Part shown: positions 1-5,238 of the stretch, piece after piece
Position numbering within the stretch: the stretch's first letter is position 1
How the letters are laid out: each line of letters begins with the position of its first letter
Source of the DNA: Klebsiella pneumoniae
Lineage (GTDB): Bacteria; Bacteroidota; Bacteroidia; Flavobacteriales; Flavobacteriaceae
Length of the DNA: 5,238 nucleotides
Direction: 5' to 3'
NCBI GenBank assembly: GCA_943325355.2
Contig: CALPPA020000154.1
Coordinates: forward strand, 1 to 5,238
Notes under the pieces: model-generated
Told to the model about the DNA's origin: nothing
The model's input: only the letters and a program-made list of their open reading frames with translations
Databases searched by the model: none
Program-made: the position numbers and the translations under genes

Positions 1-216
1 CCATCTTCAGATGTATTCACACTTGAGGTTCAATCTTCAGGAAAAGGAAAAGCGACAACTGAAGTACAGGTTTATGATATGATAGGACGATTAATCGAAC
101 AACGTCAAGTAGAATCTAATTCAGTTGAATTAGGAGATGCTTATCCAACGGGTGTTTACAATGTTATTGTAACGCAAGATGCAAACATCAAAACATTTAG
201 AGTAATTAAACAATAA
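1..216 (+). CDS. C-terminal end of a T9SS-secreted protein (type A sorting domain), 5' truncated
   Basis: Frame 1 is open from the window edge to a TAA at 214-216, giving the last 71 residues of a larger protein. The residues fit a Por/type IX secretion C-terminal sorting domain (type A, beta-sandwich). They include a VYDMIGRLIEQ strand-turn-strand (classic VYDxxGR/KxV pattern), then YPTGVYNVIV (PxGxYxVxV pattern), then a final KTFRVIKQ strand ending in the usual basic tail. In Bacteroidetes this domain targets exported proteins through the type IX secretion system. It is cleaved or exchanged for a lipopolysaccharide anchor at the cell surface. The catalytic or adhesive part lies outside the window, so the protein's real function cannot be stated. 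The gene ends 28 bp before a strong terminator, so it is the last gene of its transcript and separate from the gal locus. Confidence 0.87.
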   Translation, partial: PSSDVFTLEVQSSGKGKATTEVQVYDMIGRLIEQRQVESNSVELGDAYPTGVYNVIVTQDANIKTFRVIKQ

Positions 217-243
217 TCGTATCCGAGATACCTATTTATAAGT

Positions 244-279
244 AAGAAAAGCTGTCCGAAAGGACAGCTTTTCTTTTTT
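244..279 (+). terminator. Intrinsic terminator after the T9SS-protein gene
   Basis: A perfect 14-bp stem pairs 244-257 with 262-275 around a GAAA tetraloop. The core is GCTGTCC/GGACAGC, flanked by A-rich and T-rich arms. A T-rich run (269-279, broken by one C) follows on the plus strand. The arms are A-rich on one side and T-rich on the other, so it may also work in reverse. Nothing reads toward it from the right except possible leakage past the tRNA terminator. Confidence 0.92.
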
Positions 280-520
280 AAATAGTAGTAATCTGTTTAC
301 GGCAAAATCTCATAGAATAATCTTCAAGAGGAAGAACTTTTTTATGTTTATGCTTTATGTATTTTTATCTGCTTCTCTATATCAATTATTTAGCATTAGA
401 TACAATGTTATTACCAAGGTATTAGTTACCGCTGGGTTGCTTGTTATAAAACGTGGCTATCTTTTTGAGCTAGGTGTTATTTTCCATTTTCAGTCCTTAC
501 AAGTAAACGTGACAGCCTAA
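280..520. other. Spacer with no recognised gene; holds a marginal 58-codon open frame
   Basis: This stretch lies between two terminators and resembles no family I recognise. The only coding candidate is a plus-strand frame at 344-520 (ATG to TAA, 58 residues, beginning MFMLYVFLSASLYQLF). It is rich in Leu, Val and Phe, so it could be membrane-associated. The frame stays open upstream to a stop at 284-286. An AGGAAG at 329-334 lies about 9 bases before the ATG, but ribosome-binding sites of this kind are little used in Bacteroidetes. No TAnnTTTG promoter precedes it. A frame of this length in AT-rich DNA can arise by chance, so I regard it as probably non-coding. No transposon ends, direct repeats or integrase remnant were recognised. 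Confidence 0.3.
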
Positions 521-556
521 AAACAAAAAATCCCTCCCACAAGTGGAAAGGATTTT
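521..556 (-). terminator. Intrinsic terminator of the tRNA-Pro gene
   Basis: Read on the minus strand, 556-543 pairs with 540-527 over up to 14 bp (two G-U pairs) around a very small loop. In practice the innermost C-G pair opens to give a CTTG loop. A T-rich run (TTTTTTGTTT, complement of 521-530) follows on the minus strand. The stem begins two bases past the tRNA's CCA end, so the transcript should be a single tRNA with a very short trailer. Confidence 0.85.
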
Positions 557-558
557 GG

Positions 559-636
559 TGGTCGGGGTGGCAGGATTCGAACCTGCGGCCTCCTGCTCCC
601 AAAGCAGGCGCGATAACCGAGCTACGCTACACCCCG
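559..636 (-). tRNA. tRNA-Pro (anticodon UGG), CCA encoded
   Basis: The minus strand folds as a full cloverleaf. The acceptor stem CGGGGTG (636-630) pairs with CACCCCG (569-563). The D arm has a three-pair stem. The anticodon stem CCTGC/GCAGG encloses the loop TTTGGGA, whose central TGG is the anticodon. The variable loop has 5 bases, and the T arm is GCAGG-TTCGAAT-CCTGC. The first base pair is C1-G72 with discriminator A73, the identity set expected of a bacterial proline tRNA. The body is 75 nt (562-636) and CCA is encoded at 561-559. UGG reads CCA and CCG codons and, by wobble, probably the other proline codons. It has its own promoter and terminator and is not part of a tRNA cluster here. 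Confidence 0.97.
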
Positions 637-646
637 AAAGCGAGTG

Positions 647-677
647 CAAATATAAGATTATTTTCTGCCTATCCAAA
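647..677 (-). promoter_or_regulatory. Promoter of tRNA-Pro, Bacteroidetes type
   Basis: On the minus strand, TTTG (677-674) is followed after exactly 19 bases by TATATTTG (654-647). This is a perfect match to the Bacteroidetes housekeeping promoter (-33 TTTG and -7 TAnnTTTG). The expected start point is a few bases before the tRNA 5' end at 636, which implies almost no leader. This is the strongest promoter match I found in the window. Confidence 0.88.
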
Positions 678-858
678 ACTATTTATGAAATAAGAATAAA
701 TTTTGTTTAACCATAAAACGGTTTCAAAAAGCATATTTTTAACAACTTGATTGAGGCAAGATAGTAACTATTTCGTTTGTTATAATCGGCTAAAAATATA
801 GCCAACACAATATCAGTAGTGATGCTTATTTGTTAATCTTCGCTTGAAATATACTTCC
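678..858. other. Spacer between tRNA-Pro promoter and regulator gene; nothing recognised
   Basis: No coding frame, RNA gene or repeat is convincing here. The only structures are a weak 5-bp hairpin (788-792 with 799-803) and an 11-base palindrome at 761-771 (ATAGT-A-ACTAT). The minus-strand regulator gene ends at 859, but there is no clear hairpin plus T-run on that strand to terminate it. Its transcript may therefore end by another mechanism or read toward the tRNA-Pro unit. Confidence 0.4.
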
Positions 859-1857
859 TTACATAGAATTCCTTATTATCAAAGAACATTTATTTTCTAT
901 TTGTTCTTTCTTTCCTTCTAGAATCATTTGGGCCATAATTTTTCCCATTGCCCTAAAATCAGTTGATATCGTAGTTATTCCGTTTTCTACTACTTTTTTT
1001 AATGGGGTTTCATTGTAGGAAATAATTCCAAAATCTGTACCTAGTTTCAGATTTTGAAGTTTTGATTTCTCGATGACACTTACTAAATCTCTATCGTTTG
1101 GGATTATGTAAATTTCGCCTGTTTTGATTTCTCTATTTGTGAAATCGGCAATCACTTCATATTCTAAAATAAAATCAAGGCAAAATTTCTCGAATCCTTC
1201 TCTCATTCCTATGGGTTCTCTATATCCAGGAAAGATTAAAATCATTTTTTGATATTTGATTATTTTATTTTTTCCTTTCAATAAAGCATCATAAATATCT
1301 TTTTTGTGATTTTGATAAACAGCGGGATAGGTAGTAAGTTCTGAATTTGTTTGATCCAATATATAGACTTCATCAACTGGTAGGGTTTTTATAGTTGCTG
1401 TAGCTCCAATTAAATTCGTGGGCATTATTATATATTTAGTATAATTGCCATTACTGTCGTTTATTAGTTTTTGAAAAACTTTTAGGTTAAAATGATGAAA
1501 GAAAATATCTATTTCAACGTCTTTTCCAATGTTTTCTAAAATAGAATTGTATAGGTCTTCCTTAAAAATATTAAGCTCCTCAAAAAGTATAAATATTCGT
1601 TGTTTTATGCTGACTTCCGTGCTTTTTATGTAATAGCCTTTCCCTAGAATAGCATAGATTATTCCTCTTTTTTTTAGCTCGTCATACGCTTGTAAAACAG
1701 TGTCTCTGGATAAAGAAAATTCGAGACAAACCTTGTTGATTGAAGGTAGCCTTTCATCCTTTTTTAAATGACCTCTCTCTATTGTTTTTTCAATTGAGAG
1801 AATAATTTGTTTGTATTTAGGAACGCCGACATTATTTTGGATTGATATAATTTTCAT
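859..1857 (-). CDS. GntR-family transcriptional regulator with LacI-like sugar-sensing domain
   Basis: The gene encodes 332 residues (ATG at 1857-1855, TAA at 861-859). Residues about 11-79 form a GntR winged helix, with the signature run RLPSINKVC...SLSRDTVLQAYDELKKRGII...GKGYYI and a recognition helix near SRDTVLQAY (50-58). Residues about 84-332 follow the LacI/GalR effector fold. Recognisable parts are a sugar-binding first strand (RIFILFEE), FPGYREPIGMREGFEKF (209-225), IYIIPNDRDLVSVI (249-262) and a C-terminal block with GTDFGIISYNETP and GITTISTDFRAMGKIMAQMIL (293-313). Known relatives in architecture are B. subtilis AraR and Bacteroides FucR, both sugar-relieved repressors. It is divergent from galMKT across 145 bp, so control of that operon by galactose or a derivative is a reasonable inference, not shown by sequence. 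The start at 1857 puts the winged helix at the usual distance from the N-terminus. The frame stays open further upstream, but that extension reads through the promoter region and galM antisense. Confidence 0.9.
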   Translation of the reverse strand: MKIISIQNNVGVPKYKQIILSIEKTIERGHLKKDERLPSINKVCLEFSLSRDTVLQAYDELKKRGIIYAILGKGYYIKSTEVSIKQRIFILFEELNIFKEDLYNSILENIGKDVEIDIFFHHFNLKVFQKLINDSNGNYTKYIIMPTNLIGATATIKTLPVDEVYILDQTNSELTTYPAVYQNHKKDIYDALLKGKNKIIKYQKMILIFPGYREPIGMREGFEKFCLDFILEYEVIADFTNREIKTGEIYIIPNDRDLVSVIEKSKLQNLKLGTDFGIISYNETPLKKVVENGITTISTDFRAMGKIMAQMILEGKKEQIENKCSLIIRNSM

Positions 1858-1889
1858 AAATGAACGAATTTTTCTGCAAGATACAAAAA

Positions 1890-1905
1890 ACCGGTAGGTA
1901 CTGGT
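1890..1905. promoter_or_regulatory. Candidate operator in the regulator-galM intergenic region
   Basis: The 16-bp sequence ACCGGTAGGTACTGGT is an imperfect inverted repeat. ACCGGTA and TACTGGT match at 6 of 7 positions around a central GG. It lies 33-48 bp upstream of the regulator start and about 98 bp before galM, and its last base is the first base of the predicted galM -33 element. The spacing and GTA-sG-TAC core resemble the AraR operator of B. subtilis (ATTTGTACGTACAAAT, from memory), bound by a protein of the same domain architecture. It is GC-richer than the surrounding AT-rich sequence. A repressor bound here could block galM-operon transcription and also regulate its own gene. No second copy was found nearby. 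Confidence 0.5.
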
Positions 1906-1935
1906 ATGATAGCTATAATAATTTTTATATTTTTG
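1905..1935 (+). promoter_or_regulatory. Predicted galMKT promoter, Bacteroidetes type
   Basis: TATTTTTG at 1928-1935 matches the -7 consensus TAnnTTTG exactly. A TATG at 1905-1908 lies 19 bases upstream, matching three of four positions of the -33 element TTTG. This is the same spacing as in the tRNA-Pro promoter. The predicted start point near 1940 would give a leader of roughly 60 bases before the galM ATG. The weaker -33 element fits a regulated rather than constitutive promoter. An 8-bp palindrome ATAGCTAT (1909-1916) lies in the spacer. Confidence 0.6.
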
Positions 1936-2002
1936 ATTTTTAATTATTGACAAAAAGAGCCAATAATAAAAACATATATCATATTTTAAAACTAATTTTC
2001 TG

Positions 2003-3013
2003 ATGAAATCATTTGGATTACTGTTAAATGGGGTTGCTATTGATTCATATGAGTTGAATAATGAAAACGGAATGCAATTAACGGTTATCAATTTCGGCGC
2101 CACTATTACATCATTAAAAATACCAACCAAAAACGGGAAAATTGTGGATGTTGTTTTAGGGTTTGACAACTTAGAAGCTTATGTAAAATCATTTGATTTG
2201 GAAAGCGCTCCTTATTTGGGCGCAACAGTAGGAAGATTTGCCGGTAGAATCAATAATGGGGCTTTTTGTTTGAATGGGAAAACTATTAATTTGAACAATA
2301 ACAATGCTAATCATTCCCTTCATGGCGGAAAAATTGGCTTCAGCCAAAAAATTTGGAAAGTAAAAGATGTAAACAACGGTAAAAATCCTTCGATAACTTT
2401 GAGTTATTTCAGTCCTGATGGCGAAGAAAATTATCCTGGAGATTTATCAGTAGAACTAACTTATACTTTATCTGAGGAAAATGAACTGATTATTGAATAC
2501 AAAGCAACAACAACCCAAGATACTATTATTAACCTAACCCATCACAGTTACTTTAACCTAGACGGTCATGATGCAACTGTTTTAGAACAGGAATTAACCA
2601 TTGATTCCTATGAAATATTAGAGGCTAACGATCAAAATATTCCAACTGGCAGATTGTTGAATCTTGAAAACAAGGCTTTTGATTTTAGACAAGCTAAAAA
2701 ATGCCCTAAAACCATAGATACTAGTTTTGTTTTGAATGAAAGTGAGACCGAGAATGCGTCGCTTTTCAGTCCTAAAAATAATTTGAAAATGTCAGTTTAT
2801 ACGAATCAACCAGCAGTACATATTTATGTGGGCGGTAATTGTTTTAATACAATAAAAGGTAAAGAAAATGCCAATTATCATTCGTTGAGTGGTATTTGCT
2901 TTGAAACTCAAAATTTTCCTGATGCACCCAATCACCAGCATTTTCCGACTTCAGTTATGAAAAAATATGACAAGTATTTTCATAAAACCATTTATAAATT
3001 TCAATCATTCTAA
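2003..3013 (+). CDS. galM: Aldose 1-epimerase (galactose mutarotase)
   Basis: GalM interconverts beta- and alpha-D-galactose, supplying the alpha anomer that galactokinase needs. The 336-residue protein has the normal family length, no signal peptide, and so should be cytoplasmic. Family motifs appear in order: NFGATITSLKIP (30-41), LGATVGRFAGRI (72-83), HSLHGGKIGFSQKIW (104-118), NLTHHSYFNLDG (177-188), IDTSFVL (238-244) and ICFETQNFPDAPNH (298-311). Compared with the Lactococcus lactis enzyme, the catalytic acid His is H181 and the catalytic base Glu is E301. R78, H107 and D239 match the other substrate-binding residues, so an active enzyme is expected. The ATG at 2003 begins directly before the first beta strand of the fold. 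This is the first gene of the operon, 12 bp before galK and divergent from the GntR-type regulator. Confidence 0.95.
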   Translation: MKSFGLLLNGVAIDSYELNNENGMQLTVINFGATITSLKIPTKNGKIVDVVLGFDNLEAYVKSFDLESAPYLGATVGRFAGRINNGAFCLNGKTINLNNNNANHSLHGGKIGFSQKIWKVKDVNNGKNPSITLSYFSPDGEENYPGDLSVELTYTLSEENELIIEYKATTTQDTIINLTHHSYFNLDGHDATVLEQELTIDSYEILEANDQNIPTGRLLNLENKAFDFRQAKKCPKTIDTSFVLNESETENASLFSPKNNLKMSVYTNQPAVHIYVGGNCFNTIKGKENANYHSLSGICFETQNFPDAPNHQHFPTSVMKKYDKYFHKTIYKFQSF

Positions 3014-3025
3014 AAATATTAATTA

Positions 3026-4195
3026 ATGAACGATTTATTAATTATAAAAACAACCGCTTTTTTTACAGAAACTTTTGGCATTGCACCAGAAAAAATAGTG
3101 CTTTCTCCGGGAAGAATCAACATTATTGGGGAGCATATCGATTATAATGATGGTTTTGTTTTGCCTGCTGCCATTGACAAAATTATTTGTTTTGCTTTTG
3201 CGAGAAATAATTCAAAGCGTTCAAAAATTTATGCAATAGATTTAAACGAGGAATTCGAGGTTGACTTGACCAAACCCATTGCATTGAGCGATGTAGTTTG
3301 GACGAATTATATTTTAGGCGTTATCAAACAATTACAAGACAAAGGCTTTTCGTTCGATGGTTTCAATTGTGTTTTTAGCAGTGATATTCCTGTTGGTTCG
3401 GGATTGTCTTCCTCGGCAGCTCTTGAATGTGGGACAATTTTTGGAATAAAAGAATTATTTAATCTGTCAATTCCAAAAGTCGAAATCGCATTAATGGGTC
3501 AAAAAGCGGAACATTGGGTTGGAATCAATTGCGGCATTATGGACCAGTTTTCAAGTGTTATGGGGCAGGAAAACAAAGTAATAAAAATAGATTGCAGAAC
3601 TTTGGATTATGAATATCATGATGCCAATTTCAACGATTATTCCCTGATTTTATTCGATAGTAACGTGAAACATTCTTTAATGACCTCTGCCTATAATGAA
3701 AGAAGACAACAATGTGAAGAAGGAATCGCCATTATAAAAAATAATTTTCCGGAAATCAGCAGTTTTAGAGATTGCACAGAAAATCAAGTGCTCAATTTGA
3801 AAGACAAGATGAGCGAAAATGTTTTCAAGAGAAGTCTTTTTGCAGTAAAAGAAATTAAACGTGTGAGTCTTGCATGTGAAGCATTGGACCAAGGAGACAT
3901 TCAAACTTTGGGAAAACTAATGTTCGAAACGCATCAAGGATTATCAGTTGATTATGAAGTGAGTTGCGCTGAATTAGATATGATAGTTGATACTTTAAAG
4001 CAAGAAGAAGCAGTTATAGGTTCGCGAATGATGGGGGGTGGATTTGGAGGTTGCACCATCAATTTGATAAAAAAAGGAGAAGAAGAAGGGATTAAATCAA
4101 AACTGGCTAAAAAGTATATGGAAGCTTTTGGAATAGAATTAAAAATTTATGATGTTAAAATATCAAACGGAACATCACTATATATAGAAAATTAG
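3026..4195 (+). CDS. galK: Galactokinase
   Basis: GalK transfers phosphate from ATP to alpha-D-galactose to make galactose-1-phosphate, the committed step of the Leloir pathway. It is a 389-residue GHMP kinase of normal length. The galactokinase signature SPGRINIIGEHIDYNDG is at 27-43, with R30 and the sugar ligands E36, H37 and D39. The ATP-binding motif PVGSGLSSSAALE is at 122-134. The catalytic-base region CGIMDQFSS is at 169-177, with D173 as the expected base. GHMP motif 3, GSRMMGGGFGGCTI, is at 332-345. All key residues are present. The gene starts 12 bp after galM behind an AT-rich leader with no promoter of its own, and ends with TAG one base before the galT ATG. This suggests coupled translation of galK and galT. 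Confidence 0.97.
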   Translation: MNDLLIIKTTAFFTETFGIAPEKIVLSPGRINIIGEHIDYNDGFVLPAAIDKIICFAFARNNSKRSKIYAIDLNEEFEVDLTKPIALSDVVWTNYILGVIKQLQDKGFSFDGFNCVFSSDIPVGSGLSSSAALECGTIFGIKELFNLSIPKVEIALMGQKAEHWVGINCGIMDQFSSVMGQENKVIKIDCRTLDYEYHDANFNDYSLILFDSNVKHSLMTSAYNERRQQCEEGIAIIKNNFPEISSFRDCTENQVLNLKDKMSENVFKRSLFAVKEIKRVSLACEALDQGDIQTLGKLMFETHQGLSVDYEVSCAELDMIVDTLKQEEAVIGSRMMGGGFGGCTINLIKKGEEEGIKSKLAKKYMEAFGIELKIYDVKISNGTSLYIEN

Positions 4196-4196
4196 A

Positions 4197-5238
4197 ATGA
4201 AAAAATTTGATATACACGAAGATCCACACAGACGCTTTAATCCGTTAATCAACGAATGGGTATTGGTATCTCCCCACAGAGCAACAAGACCTTGGCAAGG
4301 ACAAAACGAAAAAATCCATACCGATACACTTCCAGAATACGACCCTACTTGTTATTTATGTCCAGGGAATGTTCGTGCCAATGGAGAAAATAATCCAAAG
4401 TATGATTCCAGTTTTGTTTTTGAAAATGATTTTGCAGCTGTAAAACAAGAGCCTATCTTGTTTGAAGAAGAAACTAAACCTAGTTTTTTTAAGGCAAAAC
4501 CAGAACGTGGAATTGCCAAAGTGGTTTGTTTCTCTCCGAGACATGATTTGACTTTACCTGAAATGGATTTGCCATCAATCGAGAACATTATCAGGACTTG
4601 GCAAAAAGAATATACTGAATTGGGAAGTGTTGACTATATCAACCACGTACAGATTTTTGAAAACAAAGGAAGCGTAATGGGTTGCAGCAATCCACATCCG
4701 CACGGGCAAATATGGGCACAATCTTCCTTGCCAACCCAAGTAGAGAAAACGCAAAATAGTTTGAAGGCCTATTACGATAAAAATAAAAGCAATCTTTTGA
4801 TTGATTATTTGAATGAAGAATTAATACTCAAAGAGCGCATTGTAGTTGAGAATAATTACTTTGTGGCACTAGTCCCTTTTTGGGCAATATGGCCATTTGA
4901 AACGATGATTATCGCCAAACGTTATGTCACAAATATTGCCGCATTTACTGCAGAAGAAGTTGCAGCTTATGCCAGTATATTAAAGCAATTAACAATAAAA
5001 TACGATAATCTTTTTGAAACATCTTTTCCGTATTCTTCAGGGATTCATCAAGCACCAACAGATGGAGAATTTCATCCAGAATGGCAGTTTCATATGCATT
5101 TTTATCCGCCATTATTGCGTTCGGCTTCCGTAAAGAAATTTATGGTGGGATACGAAATGATGGGAGAAGCTCAAAGAGATATTACGCCAGAGAAAAGTGC
5201 AGCAGTATTGAAAGGATTATCGGACTTGCATTATAAAA
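4197..5238 (+). CDS. galT: Galactose-1-phosphate uridylyltransferase, 3' end cut by the window
   Basis: GalT exchanges UMP between UDP-glucose and galactose-1-phosphate, giving UDP-galactose and glucose-1-phosphate. The window holds 347 codons without a stop; E. coli GalT has 348 residues, so only a few C-terminal residues should be missing. The active-site block GCSNPHPHGQIWAQ (162-175) carries H169, the nucleophile that becomes uridylylated. The structural zinc ligands are C52 and C55 (CYLC), H116 (SPRHD) and H167. The second metal site of the E. coli enzyme is also conserved, as E183, H284, H299 and H301 (WQFHMHFYPP). It is therefore a class I GalT with a complete active site. The ATG is separated from the galK stop by one base. 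The operon may continue past the right edge. Confidence 0.96.
   Translation, partial: MKKFDIHEDPHRRFNPLINEWVLVSPHRATRPWQGQNEKIHTDTLPEYDPTCYLCPGNVRANGENNPKYDSSFVFENDFAAVKQEPILFEEETKPSFFKAKPERGIAKVVCFSPRHDLTLPEMDLPSIENIIRTWQKEYTELGSVDYINHVQIFENKGSVMGCSNPHPHGQIWAQSSLPTQVEKTQNSLKAYYDKNKSNLLIDYLNEELILKERIVVENNYFVALVPFWAIWPFETMIIAKRYVTNIAAFTAEEVAAYASILKQLTIKYDNLFETSFPYSSGIHQAPTDGEFHPEWQFHMHFYPPLLRSASVKKFMVGYEMMGEAQRDITPEKSAAVLKGLSDLHYK

Noticed and set aside
761..771. Palindrome ATAGT-A-ACTAT as a possible protein-binding site.
   Set aside because: It is short and AT-rich, with no promoter next to it and no second copy seen, so chance explains it.
788..803. Hairpin GGCTA/TAGCC as a possible terminator for the regulator gene.
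   Set aside because: The stem is only 5 bp, and no T-rich run follows it on the minus strand.
280..858. Possible mobile element or integration scar beside the tRNA gene.
   Set aside because: I found no integrase fragment, terminal inverted repeats or duplicated tRNA 3' end. tRNA adjacency alone is not evidence.
1947..1980. TTGACA (1947-1952) with TATATC (1975-1980), resembling an E. coli sigma-70 promoter for galM.
   Set aside because: The spacing is 22 bp instead of about 17, and the other signals in the window indicate Bacteroidetes promoters, for which 1928-1935 is an exact match.
1858..2169. In-frame upstream extension of the regulator frame to an ATG at 2169 (about 104 extra residues).
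   Set aside because: It would run antisense through the start of galM and across the promoter and operator region, and the added residues resemble no domain. The ATG at 1857 places the GntR winged helix at its normal N-terminal position.
3677..3904. Minus-strand open frame of 75 codons inside galK.
   Set aside because: It lies antisense within a clearly conserved galactokinase and resembles no family; it is a shadow of the real gene.
4352..4588. Two overlapping minus-strand open frames inside galT.
   Set aside because: Both are antisense to conserved GalT coding sequence, including zinc-ligand regions, and have no family resemblance.

Overview
The window is AT-rich chromosomal DNA that looks like a member of the Bacteroidetes, most likely Flavobacterium or a close relative. 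Three things support this. There is a type IX secretion (Por) C-terminal sorting domain at the left edge. Two promoters match the Bacteroidetes TTTG / TAnnTTTG consensus. Start codons sit behind AT-rich leaders without clear Shine-Dalgarno sequences.

Layout, left to right. Positions 1-216 are the 3' end of a T9SS-secreted protein gene, closed by a strong intrinsic terminator (244-279). A spacer follows (280-520) with no recognisable gene, only a marginal 58-codon open frame. On the minus strand there is a complete tRNA-Pro(UGG) unit: a near-perfect promoter (647-677), the tRNA with encoded CCA (559-636) and an intrinsic terminator starting two bases after the CCA (521-556). A second spacer (678-858) shows nothing convincing.

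The rest is a galactose-utilisation locus. A minus-strand regulator (859-1857) joins a GntR winged-helix DNA-binding domain to a LacI/periplasmic-binding-protein-like sensor domain. Across a 145-bp divergent intergenic region lies the plus-strand operon galM-galK-galT. Spacings of 12 bp and 1 bp indicate one transcript, and galT runs off the right edge within a few residues of its expected end. Together the enzymes cover most of the Leloir pathway: GalM interconverts the galactose anomers, GalK phosphorylates alpha-galactose, and GalT exchanges galactose-1-phosphate with UDP-glucose. No UDP-glucose 4-epimerase (galE) or sugar transporter is visible here.

The most informative new observation is in the divergent intergenic region. 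A 16-bp imperfect palindrome (1890-1905) abuts and shares one base with the -33 position of a predicted galM promoter (1905-1935). It resembles the operator of Bacillus subtilis AraR, a regulator with the same GntR-plus-LacI-sensor architecture. The simplest inference is a sugar-relieved repressor acting on galMKT. I saw no mobile element, CRISPR array, phage gene or defence system. Apart from the regulator-operator pair, the window is ordinary metabolism.
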